Of a stretch of 17,154 nucleotides of DNA, positions 8,643-17,154 are shown in pieces. The stretch is taken from NCBI GenBank assembly GCA_036940085.1, contig JALLBK010000714.1, positions 1 to 17,154 of the forward strand, in the 5' to 3' direction. How positions within the stretch are numbered: position 1 is the first letter of the stretch; the number at the start of each line of letters is the position of its first letter. The position numbers and the translations under genes are program-made. The DNA is from Discostella pseudostelligera. Lineage: Eukaryota > Bacillariophyta > Thalassiosirophyceae > Thalassiosirales > Thalassiosiraceae. The notes under the pieces were generated by a model that searched no databases, was not told the DNA's origin, and saw nothing but the letters and a program-made list of their open reading frames with translations.

Positions 8643-9440
8643 ATGCAAAATAAAATGGCAATCATCATGGATCCCACCAATCCTGATTATGACGAACTTG
8701 ATCCAACCTGCATCATCCTTGCATTGGCCATCAGTATATCCATCCTCCCAATTATATTAACCGTGGTGCTCATGGCAGTGCATCATTTGCCACTTGTATG
8801 GACAACCATGCTCCCATATTATTATTCGGTGTTATTGAGTTCGAGTAGTGGTAGTGGAAGTAGTAGTCGGAGTAGTGGTAATAATTCGAACAGTCAGCGT
8901 GCTGCTCGTCGGGGTAGTGCCGGTAATATTGCTGGTAATGTTGGTGGTGCTGGTAATGTTGGTGGTGCTGGCAATGGAAATATTGGTGGCGGTGGTGGGC
9001 GTATCAAGAAGAAGAAGATAATGACAACAACATTTCGTGATTTGCTACTACTGTACCAAGGTCTGATTCCAGCGGGATATTTTGCCTTTCCAATATGGAT
9101 ATTCTATCATAGTAGTGGAAGCAATATCATCAACAATTATACGAGTAGCGGTGGCAACGACGATAATGGCAATATTGGGGGGGTGGTTACAGGAGGAGGA
9201 GTGTATTCCTTCATCATCGTTCTAACAATCATGGGTGTTTGTTGTCATGTCGGGGGGAAGATTTTATCTTCCTACATTTTCCTCGGCGTGGGTGGCAGTG
9301 GTGGCGGTGGTGATATCGGCAGCGGCGGCAGTGGAGGTGGTGGTGTCCATGGTTGTCCGAGGAGGACGTCAGAGATTGCCATTGGTGTGGACCAAAATAT
9401 TGTTCTCCAGAGACGGAGTAGAACAAAAGATAATAGGTAG
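8643..9440 (+). CDS. Unrecognised protein with predicted membrane segments
   Basis: This is a 265-codon open frame with ATG codons at residues 1, 5 and 9. Three hydrophobic stretches look like membrane segments: about 23-48 (CIILALAISISILPIILTVV), about 133-155 (LLLLYQGLIPAGYFAFPIWI) and about 187-215 (SFIIVLTIMGVCCHVGGK...IFLGV). A Ser/Gly/Asn-rich loop with an 18-bp tandem repeat separates the first two, and a Gly-rich stretch follows the third. I recognise no family. Supporting it as a gene: length, three spaced hydrophobic segments, and placement 215 bp before the convergent SQD2 stop with no other gene to claim the space. Against it: most of the rest is low-complexity, and I see no conserved motif. 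It could also be the first exon of a longer gene, since GT donors occur near its end. Confidence 0.45.
   Translation: MQNKMAIIMDPTNPDYDELDPTCIILALAISISILPIILTVVLMAVHHLPLVWTTMLPYYYSVLLSSSSGSGSSSRSSGNNSNSQRAARRGSAGNIAGNVGGAGNVGGAGNGNIGGGGGRIKKKKIMTTTFRDLLLLYQGLIPAGYFAFPIWIFYHSSGSNIINNYTSSGGNDDNGNIGGVVTGGGVYSFIIVLTIMGVCCHVGGKILSSYIFLGVGGSGGGGDIGSGGSGGGGVHGCPRRTSEIAIGVDQNIVLQRRSRTKDNR
8931..8966 (+). repeat. Two tandem 18-bp units in the 8643 frame
   Basis: The unit GCTGGTAATGTTGGTGGT occurs twice in a row, followed by a partial third unit. It encodes AGNVGG repeats in frame. Such expansions suggest a tolerant, disordered loop. Confidence 0.85.
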
Positions 9441-9655
9441 CGACGACGTTGGGTTTCCATTGTATCTCAATATATCATCCTTAAAGCACGATATTTCTTT
9501 TACTACCATTGAGGCTGCTCGAGTGTACGAGCGCCTACACTTGTCATTCTCATCCCCAGCCAAAGAGCAAAACAGGTATTGGGAATTGATGAAACGTAGG
9601 GGCGGCGACCGGCGACCATCGAACATCACTACACACCCCGAAACAACATCCAATG

Positions 9656-11442
9656 TTAAATATAATACATGAGGCCCTCCGCCTCTTCCTCGACGTTCCT
9701 TCTTCGAAATCCTGGAAATCTCAATTTACCCAACACCTGCCCAATCTTCATTCGAATACTACTCCATACACTTCTCACCGTCGATGACGCAATACTACTC
9801 TTCTTGTTGCCAAACCCACCGAATGCACGAGAATGGAAATTAATCATTGCCTTTTCATACTGCACATTCCTCAACACACTCGTGGCAGCCTCCCATCCCC
9901 ACAATTCAGCCTCGGTACGGGCACGTTTTCCCATCTCGATACGAAAGGACTTATCGTTCATTAATTGTTGTGCGGAGGCAGTGTAGGCATCGATATTACC
10001 GGGAGGGACGAGGAAGCCAGTGTCACCATGACGGATCAAGTCGGGAATGCCCCCGGCGGCACAGCCAATGACGGGTACGCCGCTGGCCATACTTTCGAGG
10101 ACGACGAATCCAAGTGTTTCTATCATGAACATCAAACGAGATGCGGGGGTAAGAGGGGGTGGGGAAAGTGCAAGGAGATGTTAGAGAGTGAACATCGGAT
10201 GAGGTAATGAGAAATGAACAGAGCCAACAAACACAACTCCCTCTCTCTTTTCAATTCAAGTCAAGCACATGCTCTCTCCACACTCATGCAACAATACATC
10301 ATCATCTACTCACCCGAATCACTCGGCATCATGAAGCAATCCGCACTCGCAAACGCATTACTCAGTTCATCTCCACTCAACTGTCCCGTAAACACGACCT
10401 TATCTTGCATATCACCAAAATATTCCTTCAACTCCTCTTCCTGCGGTCCTTTCCCCACAATGCACAATCGAGCACCGTCGCCCAATTTTTCCAAAACAGG
10501 CTTGATATCCTTAAGACGTTTCTCGGCACCCAATCGTCCCACATAAACCATTAAGAAATCCTCGGGATGACCATTGGACATTTTACATCTCATTGCCTCA
10601 TCCTTAAATTGAGGATGAAACCGCACTGTATCAATCCCCTTACGCCAAACATCGACACGTGGGACACCATTCTTCTCCATCTCCTCCTTCATTTGGGGAC
10701 TCGTCACCAGTGTCAAATCAGCTCGACTATGTGCAAACCGCAATGCTGCCCATGCCATTTCTTCAATTCCAGGTATAAACCCCAGATAATTCCGTCCATA
10801 CAATGGCAAATGCGTATGATAACTCAATAGCAACGGCAGTCTCATAACACGTGCATAGAACAATCCAGCAAACAACATAAACCCCGGTGACGTGACATGT
10901 ATCAAATCCGGCCTCTTCCGTTCCATCATCTTCGCCCCCTTCATTTCTGGCAAATCCAACGTTAAACTAATATGATCATAGAGCGGGAACACAAATCCCT
11001 GAGTGTGTTCAATGTCATACCCAAAACATTCTTGGGGCAATTCCTCCTTGGGTGTTTTGGCATCCACCGTTAATATGTCAACATGATCCCCCGCCTTGGA
11101 TAAATAACGTAACATTTCTTTGAAGCGGTTGGCGTAGCCAGACACGTGAGTGAAGGGGGTGGGTTCGATGAGGAGACAAATGTTGCGAGGGGGGGCGCGT
11201 TTGAGTGGTGGTGGGTGTGGTGTATCATAATCTTCTTGGTGCATCAGGAGATTGTTGGCAGTTGTTGTTGTTGATGAAGTGGCTGCCTCCAAGGGAGAAA
11301 GCGGCGTGGCCAATGATTGCGGGCGAAGGGGAGCAGACGATGAAGAAGAAGAGGAGCGAGAAAATGCCGTGGCGACGACGGTGAATGACACCATGACGAC
11401 AATGACGACGAGTGGGGAGAAGGTGCGGCAGGAGAGATTCAT
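9656..11442 (-). CDS. SQD2: UDP-sulfoquinovose:diacylglycerol sulfoquinovosyltransferase (SQD2), plastid-targeted
   Basis: The enzyme transfers sulfoquinovose to diacylglycerol, the last step of SQDG sulfolipid synthesis, at the plastid envelope or thylakoids. It has two exons: 11442-10314 and 10119-9656, with an intron at 10313-10120 (GTGAGT...GATAG, 194 nt, phase 1). They give 530 residues. The splice restores PSDS|ETLGFVVLESMASG, the GT4-family E-x7-E motif (Glu377 and Glu385). Other matches to plant SQD2: LLIEPTPFTHVSGYANRF, RPDLIHVTSPGF, LLSYHTHLPLY, DVWRKGIDT, VYVGRLGAEK, FTGQLSGDELSNAFASAD and GCAAGGIPDLI. Residues 1-27 are a signal peptide with cleavage motif ATA|F, followed by a Ser-rich transit-like region. 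This bipartite presequence with Phe after the cleavage site is the known diatom/heterokont plastid import signal. The gene converges on the 8643 frame. Confidence 0.95.
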
Positions 11443-11790
11443 GATTTTGTTGAGACTGGTTTGGTGTAGCTGCTACTGCTGTTGTCGTTGCTGTTATCGA
11501 GCCATTGAAACTCCGAACCGGAGCCGGAGGGTAACTACTGCTGGATGGAGGATTGAGGTAGAGATGGTTTGTAGGAGGCAAAGGTCGATGTCATATGTCA
11601 ATTGTCAATGTCGATGGCTAGATATAAAGAGGCATTGCAGAGATAATTGAGTTGTGCTTGTGATCCTGCTGTTGTTGTTGTGGGCGGGGACTTTTAAGTT
11701 CGCCCTCTTTTTCACGCAGGAAGACGCGAAATGGTACGAAGGAACAAGTATCAATTCGAACTTCAACATCCCAAAGATCTTCCCTCTAAT

Positions 11791-12058
11791 ATTCCTACAG
11801 ATTCCTACGTAGCATTGGTTTTCGATTGGGGGGGCGTAGGGGGGCGTTGGGTAGATATCTAGATTAGGTACTTTCACTGAATGAATCTGACGAATCCTAC
11901 CATTGCTCAATTCTTCCAATGTTGGTGAGATGCATGCATAGATGATGTACCATACTCTGGAGGTAAAGCGTGTAGTTCAGTGTGCCGGTCCAAATGAACC
12001 AAAGAGTTCCTACGTCATGTGAGACTTCTTGGCCTCCATAAACTTCCTACAGATTCCT
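11791..12058 (+). repeat. Dispersed TTCCTAC motifs upstream of SQD2
   Basis: TTCCTACAGATTCCT occurs exactly at 11792-11806 and 12044-12058. Further TTCCTACG copies lie at 11802 and 12007, the latter as TTCCTACGTCA with a bZIP-type TACGTCA core. ATTCCTAC also occurs at 8071 and 8121 upstream of selD. The motif may be a binding site or a remnant of a repeat family. Confidence 0.4.
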
Positions 12059-13129
12059 CTGTCGTGGATGCTATCCTCCAACAAACAGACCCACACACTT
12101 TTCAGAGATTGCATCAGGAGCATTACGTGATGATGATGACGAATGACTACTATGAACGATGAGCATGTCGTTGTTATGATGGCTAAGAATGTGCATATGA
12201 GCATATGAGGATAGGCAGTGGAAGATGATGATGGATGGGATTGTACTACGAGCCCCGAAGGTGAGAGAAGTGAAATCAGAGGACATCATCATTCATCATG
12301 TCAACACCAGGTGCTGGAGTGGATAGTGGCACATCATAGAGGCGTGACAATCGAAAATCACATAATTAATTAGGCTTAGAGTAGCCTCTGCTGATACATC
12401 TCCTCATCTGTGTATATTTTTACTTATCGTGTGAATTCCTCGCTCTCGTCCTTCGATTGAAAATTGTGTCGGAGCAGTCCAATGCCGATGCGCTCTCCTC
12501 GTCTCCTCAATCATCTTCACCCTCCACCTATTGTTGTTCGAATGTGCTGCCACTGCTAATCATTCCATTACATCTATCGTTTTGCATGTCGTTGTTCTCT
12601 CGTGCTGTCGAGGCCAAGGAGTGCCCAGTGGTAAATTGCCAACTAACATCATTTCATGAGTTGAGGATGACCACCACCTCCCATCCAAACCATGGCGCGT
12701 TTCACCTCACCGAAGCTCAGCACCGATCACCAAACCCAGCATCATCCACCGATACTGTCGATGGACAACTTCTCCTGTCCAGTGAATCTTGTACCTATGT
12801 TACATGTTAATTGTTGTATCTCATCTATGCATCGTATCATATCTGTGATGCATTGACATCAACTTAATTGAAACCATCTAACGTAACTCCACTCATAGAC
12901 TGATTTGAGAGAGAATAGAAACGATCGGCGCAATACCACCCATAAATACAGTCGACAAAATGATTGACGGATATTCGGCATGCCCACATCAACATGCGCC
13001 ATCATTATTATCTGATAACCGCCGACGAGAAAATCCAGAATAATACCACTATCACGTCAGCACATTTTTTGTTGAGTATGTAATTGGCTCTCCCAGGGTG
13101 TTACGATACTACCTCGGCCGTAAATCTCT

Positions 13130-13151
13130 CCCCCCCCCCTCTCTCTCTCTC
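13130..13151. repeat. Poly-C run followed by CT microsatellite
   Basis: About ten C residues are followed by about six CT units, some 280 bp upstream of the TATA box of the KH gene. Such tracts are prone to sequencing and assembly error. No function is assigned. Confidence 0.85.
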
Positions 13152-13430
13152 ACTCATTTTACCCCCATTATGTCGTCAATGGCATTTTTGGTATGTCACT
13201 GTGAAACTGCCCGCAGCGTAGTAGTAGGAGCGTCGTTTGAGTACTGCTGGACTGAATATTGAAAATCGTCGCCCACTATAATATCGAAGTATGAGGCGAA
13301 TGGTTACAGTAATATGTCGATGGGTGTGTGTTTTCATGTGCGTGGCCGGGGTGTTGTTGGAAGGGCTGCGTAGGTAAGTAGGGTCGACGCTTTCTTTTGC
13401 TTTTGGTCGAGCGAGGCGGGCGGGGAAGGA

Positions 13431-13437
13431 TATATAA
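13431..13437 (+). promoter_or_regulatory. TATA box of the KH-domain gene
   Basis: TATATAA lies in a GC-rich setting 153 bp before the ATG. Transcription would be expected to start about 25-30 bp further on, near 13460-13470, giving a 5' UTR of roughly 120-130 nt that begins in a GA- and GC-rich stretch. It is the clearest core promoter in the window. Confidence 0.7.
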
Positions 13438-13589
13438 GCGGTGGAGAGAGAGAGAGCGGGCGGGCGGCGGGCAGACCGGTTCGGATCGGCGGCGGGCAGA
13501 CTGCGAGTGGGCTGCACCAACTACCAACTACTATTGCTAATTGCTAAGTACGAACTTACTAGATATATATTATTATCTACTCCTTCACC

Positions 13590-16370
13590 ATGGACGCCGC
13601 CCACGCCGACGCCGTCGCCCGAGCCAAGGCCATCGCTGCTCGCCTCGCTGGCACATCCGCCATACCCTCTCTACAGCCAGATACTGATACAAAAACAGCT
13701 GCCAATGTCAGCGCCATGCTGGATGCCGCCCTCAGTGGAGGAGGCGCGTCGTCATACTACGGCGCCACCAGTACCACTGCCACTGCTGGAGAAGGTATTG
13801 GAGACACTACTGCCGACAATAATGGCACTACCCACAAGAAACGTGGAGTCGAGGACATGCTAGCCTCACTCATTCCTGGTCTTGGCCATGTAGTTGATTC
13901 TGGGAAGCGTTCCCGCACTGCTGCCGCCGGCGATGGCAGCGGCATTGGTGGCGACCACTACTACGAAGCTACCAAAAAGATTTTTATCCCCGTGGACAAA
14001 AATCCTGGATACAATTATGTTGGATTATTAATTGGTCCTGGAGGAAGTAAGCAACGTGAATTAGTAGCTAGTTCAGGTGGACATGTGAAAATTTCAATTC
14101 GAGGCAAGGGGAGCCATTCCAAGGGGGAAGTGAATGCTGCTACCGAGGAACCTCTGCATGTATTGCTCGAGGGAAAACAAGACAATGTCGATCGAGCGGA
14201 AATATTGGTGCGTGAATTACTCGAAGATAGTGAGGCGGCTGATAAGGAGAAGGCACGACAACTTGGATCGATGAATCCTGATCATGGTGCTGGTGACGGT
14301 GGTAAAGTTGCTGCTGGTGGGGGTGGTGGATACACTCCCAAACCGGTGGCGCAAATTCTAGGCCTTGGTAGTGGAGTCATGGCAGGCTCGACGGCTCTCT
14401 CTGCCTATGGTCCCGATGCTTCCTCTGCTTCCACTCAGGTAGAGGAGAAGATTGGCATTCCCAACGGAGTTGTTGGATTTATCATTGGACGAGGCGGAGA
14501 ATCCATTGCGTCGATGCAACGTCGGACCGGATGTCGGGTCCAAATCCAGAAAGAACATGAAATGGCACCCGGTACTGCACAGCGTGTTATTACATTAACT
14601 GCATCCACCGCCGAGGCTATTGCGGAATGTCGTGCGATTATTGAGAATATGGTACGGGAGCGCATGGTGGCCAATGCATCATCGAACCCATCGTTGGCTA
14701 GTAGTAGTATTAGTCTTGGGTTGGGTGCAGGTGCGGGTCCAGGTTACAATGCCTCCACACAAATGGCCCAATTGCAAAAGGCCTTGGCCGAGGGACAAGT
14801 CCACGTTACTGTCCAAGTTCCCGATGCCGACGTTGGTCTCATCATTGGCAAGGGGGGGATGCAAATACGGAATATTCAAGAGAAGAGTGGTGCCAATATC
14901 CAAATTCCACAAGTGGCCGATGCTAATAATCCATTGGTGCGGACGGTGAATATTACCCACCCGAATAAGGAGGGGGGAGAGTTTGCGAAACAAATGATTG
15001 AGGAGATATTGGCGAGTAAGTTGAGTGCCGGAGGAGGCGGAATGGGTGGTGGTGGTGGAATGGGTGGCGGCGGCGGTGGTGATGTTACTATTCAAGTGAA
15101 TGTGAGTATTTTCTTTTGATTCATGTTGAACTCGGAGCCTTGTTTCGATATCGACGTGGGTGTGATGGGGTGGCTCTTCCGAGGATTATTGAGGCACGTG
15201 GCACTCTTCAAATGGAGCAGGACATAAATTATTGTCGGGATGAGGGGTGTTGCAAGCTCTCCCTTCCGAGAGGGGCAGAAGATCGGGTATCGAGAGGCAC
15301 GCTGCGATAAGTATGGTACATTTCAATGTTCTGTATTTCTCGCCTCATCCCGTCGATTGAGCACAATTTGAAGTCTTTGGAGTGTCTCTTTGCATCATAT
15401 TTCTTGACAGTTGTTTCGTTGGGATTGCATTTTATATGACTCATACCAATCTTTGTTGAGAAACAGGGTGTGACTTTACGTATTTACTTGAACTCAAACC
15501 GATAACATTGCGCCGACTTGTTCCTTTTTCTTCTCTAGTGTCCTGACAAGGATGTAGGTATGATCATCGGACGAGGCGGATGCGTCATCAAGCAGATGCA
15601 GACTCAGACACGTTGTCGGATCCAAATTCCACCAACGGCACCACCGGGATCAATGTACCGCATAATTTCCATCATTGGTAATCCCGCGGGCTGTCAGCAA
15701 GTGAAGCAAATGATTGAGACGATTGTGGCCGAGCAAAGCTCGCAGAGTGTTATGTCGGGTGTGGCGTTTTCGAATAATACCCCGTACGGACAACAGCAGC
15801 AGCAGAGCTATTATGGACAGCAGCAGCCGGCGTATGGACAANTCGAATAATACCCCGTACGGACAACAGCAGCAGCAGAGCTATTATGGACAGCAGCAGC
15901 CGGCGTATGGACAAGCTACATATGGACAGCAAATGTACGGACAGCAGCCTCAGCAACCTACTATGGCGGGCCAGAAGACGGATTATTCAGCGGAATGGGC
16001 CGCGTACTACGCTGCCCAAGCTGCCGCCGGTGCGGGGAGTGGAGCGGAAGCTGCCGCGGCAGCAACTGCCACCACACCAGCGCCAGCGGCAACTACCGAA
16101 CAACAACCTGCCCATGATGCCTACTACGAAGTCTTTTGGCAGTATGCTGCATATTACGGCGAAGAGGCAGCTCGTGCGCATTACGGAGCGTGGTCGCCTC
16201 CAGTGGGCACTCCCAATCCAAACTCCACTGCGGCCGGTGCCACAGCAGCCACATCGTCGTCGTCCGCCATCGCAGCTCCGACGGATACTCAGGATGTTCA
16301 AGACTCGAGCGTACGCAAGGTATCGAATTTGCCTGCATGGATGACCCAACAGCAGCAACAACAGCAGTAG
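13590..16370 (+). CDS. FUBP-like multi-KH RNA/ssDNA-binding protein with SF1-type first KH domain
   Basis: It has two exons, 13590-15101 and 15539-16370, around a 437-nt phase-0 intron. The start has a strong context (caccATGG). The N-terminus DAVARAKAIAARLAG resembles the FUBP N-box helix (DALQRARQIAAKIGG). KH1 (about 129-225) is SF1/BBP-like: KIFIPVDKNPGYNYVGLLIG, loop GPGG (149-152), IRGKGS, EEPLHVLLEGKQ, then a QUA2-like helix. KH2, KH3 and KH4 have GRGG (300), GKGG (420) and GRGG (515) loops, as in FUBP/PCBP proteins. KH4 spans the intron: TIQVN|CPDKDVGMIIGRGG. The C-terminus is Gln/Tyr-rich with DYSAEWAAYYAAQ, very like the FUBP Tyr motif DYSAAWAEYY, and ends SNLPAWMT plus poly-Gln. FUBP proteins act in transcription and 3' splice-site recognition; the same role here is inference. 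The last exon is broken at 15842 by one N between identical 72-bp copies. Merging the copies gives 756 residues; deleting only the N gives 780. Confidence 0.92.
15102..15538 (+). other. Long intron of the KH gene with a potential structured RNA
   Basis: The intron has a GTGAGT donor and a pyrimidine-rich acceptor ending TTCTCTAG. At 437 nt it is more than twice as long as any other intron in the window. It contains a perfect 10-bp inverted repeat, CGGGATGAGG (15236-15245) and CCTCATCCCG (15343-15352). The enclosed ~97 nt hold two smaller potential hairpins: CTCTC/GAGAG and TATCG/CGATA. I see no box C/D or H/ACA pair, so I do not call a snoRNA. Confidence 0.5.
15770..15841 (+). repeat. 72-bp identical copy left of the single N
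   Basis: This copy is identical to 15843-15914 and encodes the SNNTPYGQ...PAYGQ stretch of the KH protein. The pattern of identical ends separated by one N is typical of two contigs joined without merging their overlap. A true tandem duplication of 24 codons is the alternative. Confidence 0.95.
15843..15914 (+). repeat. 72-bp identical copy right of the single N
   Basis: This is the second copy of the 72-bp segment. Reading continues from it into ATYGQQMYGQQ and on to the stop. The N at 15842 shifts the frame by one relative to the left copy; without the N both readings are in frame. Confidence 0.95.
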
Positions 16371-17154
16371 TAGGTAGTAGGGCAGCAGCAACAACTGTAC
16401 TTTTGTCGGACGACGCACAGGAGGAGGAAAGGCAAGTCTTGTGTGAAATATTTGTTGGGAATGCAACTCTAGTTCTCTCGTGGTTTTGATGCGATTGTGT
16501 ATTATGGTGTGATGTGATTTCTTCTCTTTGTGGTGTGACCTTTGTATGAGAATCTTTCGTAGAACATTTCAATGTTCATTAAGCTCATCGATCATCACTA
16601 AGTCGTCAGCATGTCAAGCAATCGGGTGGGCGGGGGTGGTGATAGCGGTAAATAAGACCATTTTACTTTGTGCCTTTATGATTGATCTAAATACTTCATC
16701 GACGACAGTTTCGAAATCTGAATGTAGCATTGTGATGGTAAAATAACCCACAATTCGTTCAATTACTGTGACGAGTACATCTTTTGCCAATGAATTCATT
16801 CTCCGTGCGATGATGATATCAACACACCCCTTTTTTGGTGACGAGATGATGTGACAATGCTTGGTTGAAATACGATGGCTTTGTCTCTCGTCTCCCACCA
16901 CCACAATTATTGACATTCTAAGTTGGTTGTCATGTGTTATGATGTTCTACCAGCAAGTCTGATACTACAAACATCGAATTTCACCAAGGAACTGAGCGGA
17001 CCCGGTTTCGTCTGGTCCAAATTGTAGCAGCATAGACTAGACAATTGACGATATCATAACAGACCTCATGCTTTCTCTTTTTCTCCTGCTCAGGTCATCT
17101 CTGGAGGCAGAAAATTTTGAGTACCCAACATGCGTTTGAGTACTTTTTTGGGTA
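16371..17154. other. 3' flank of the KH gene; no supported gene
   Basis: The first part is presumably the KH gene 3' UTR; I see no canonical AATAAA. A minus-strand frame at 16916-16614 (100 codons) matches no family I know. Near 17085-17103 a pyrimidine-rich run ending in CAG resembles a splice acceptor, but the frame after it closes quickly. At the very end, TACCCAA (17122-17128) and TTGGGTA (17148-17154) form an inverted repeat cut by the window edge. Confidence 0.4.

Larger units (their letters stand above)
11443..13430. other. Intergenic region, about 2 kb, no supported gene
   Basis: I find no coding frame here with recognisable motifs or convincing composition on either strand. The left end should hold the SQD2 leader and promoter (minus strand; a weak TTTATAT sits at about 11622-11629). 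The right end leads to the TATA box of the KH gene. Between them are TTCCTAC-containing repeats (11791-12058), a short tandem GCATATGA at about 12193, and a C-run with a CT microsatellite at 13130-13151. A plus-strand frame at 12457-12810 lacks an early ATG. I looked for tRNA B-box and spliceosomal snRNA signatures and saw none. Confidence 0.5.

Noticed and set aside
11605..11919. 104-codon minus-strand frame upstream of SQD2
   Set aside because: It covers the expected SQD2 leader and promoter and the TTCCTAC repeats; no motif or homology is visible.
11940..12010. Possible tRNA T-arm-like sequence (GGTCCAAATGAACC)
   Set aside because: It does not fit the GGTTCRANTCC B-box, and no acceptor or anticodon stems can be drawn around it.
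12457..12810. Plus-strand frame of about 117 codons
   Set aside because: The first ATG in frame comes far inside, the translation shows no domain, and the composition resembles neighbouring non-coding DNA.
15102..15538. Box C/D or H/ACA snoRNA inside the KH-gene intron
   Set aside because: GTGATGG resembles box C, but there is no convincing partner D box with terminal stem, and no ACA tail in the right place.
16614..16916. 100-codon minus-strand frame downstream of the KH gene
   Set aside because: The translation from an inner Met (MNSLAKDVLVTVIERIVGYF) looks fairly protein-like, but I recognise no family, see no promoter or splice support, and it may be chance.

Overview
The window looks like nuclear DNA of a diatom or a closely related alga with a red-derived complex plastid. 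Four observations support this. The genes carry short GT-AG introns, and coding segments are rich in low-complexity runs. The sulfolipid synthase begins with a signal peptide followed by an ASAFAP-like motif (ATA|F), the hallmark of plastid import in these algae. The selenophosphate synthetase is itself a selenoprotein with a eukaryotic SECIS element. I do not assign genus or species.

Layout. (1) 214-5195, plus strand: an eight-exon SUMO-specific protease of the Ulp2/SENP6-7 class, with a PH-like domain, a C48 peptidase domain and three candidate SUMO-interacting motifs. (2) 4944-6697: a perfect 877-bp tandem direct duplication. It contains the 3' end of the protease gene, the convergent intergenic region and the 3' end of the next gene. 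One intact copy of each gene survives, plus one orphan tail of each. (3) 7904-6559, minus strand: selD (selenophosphate synthetase). An in-frame UGA at 7587-7585 sits at the catalytic Sec/Cys position (KGUACK), and a SECIS-like hairpin lies in the 3' UTR at 6313-6241. The open frame starting at 7551 therefore lacks the catalytic N-terminus. (4) 8643-9440, plus strand: an unrecognised membrane protein, low confidence. (5) 11442-9656, minus strand: SQD2, the plastid sulfoquinovosyltransferase, two exons. (6) 11443-13430: about 2 kb with no gene I can support. (7) 13590-16370, plus strand, behind a TATA box: an FUBP-like RNA-binding protein with an SF1-type first KH domain, three more KH domains and FUBP-like N- and C-terminal motifs. 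Its last exon is broken by a single N flanked by identical 72-bp copies. (8) 16371-17154: 3' flank, no supported gene.

The genes do not form a pathway. They are ordinary nuclear genes for SUMO removal, selenium metabolism, plastid lipid synthesis and RNA processing. The strongest points for a second look are the recoded UGA with its SECIS, the perfect duplication that also duplicates the SECIS, the frame-preserving intron beside the protease active site, and the mixed SF1/FUBP KH protein. The single-N join shows that unmerged contig ends occur in this assembly, so the 877-bp duplication may be an artefact too.
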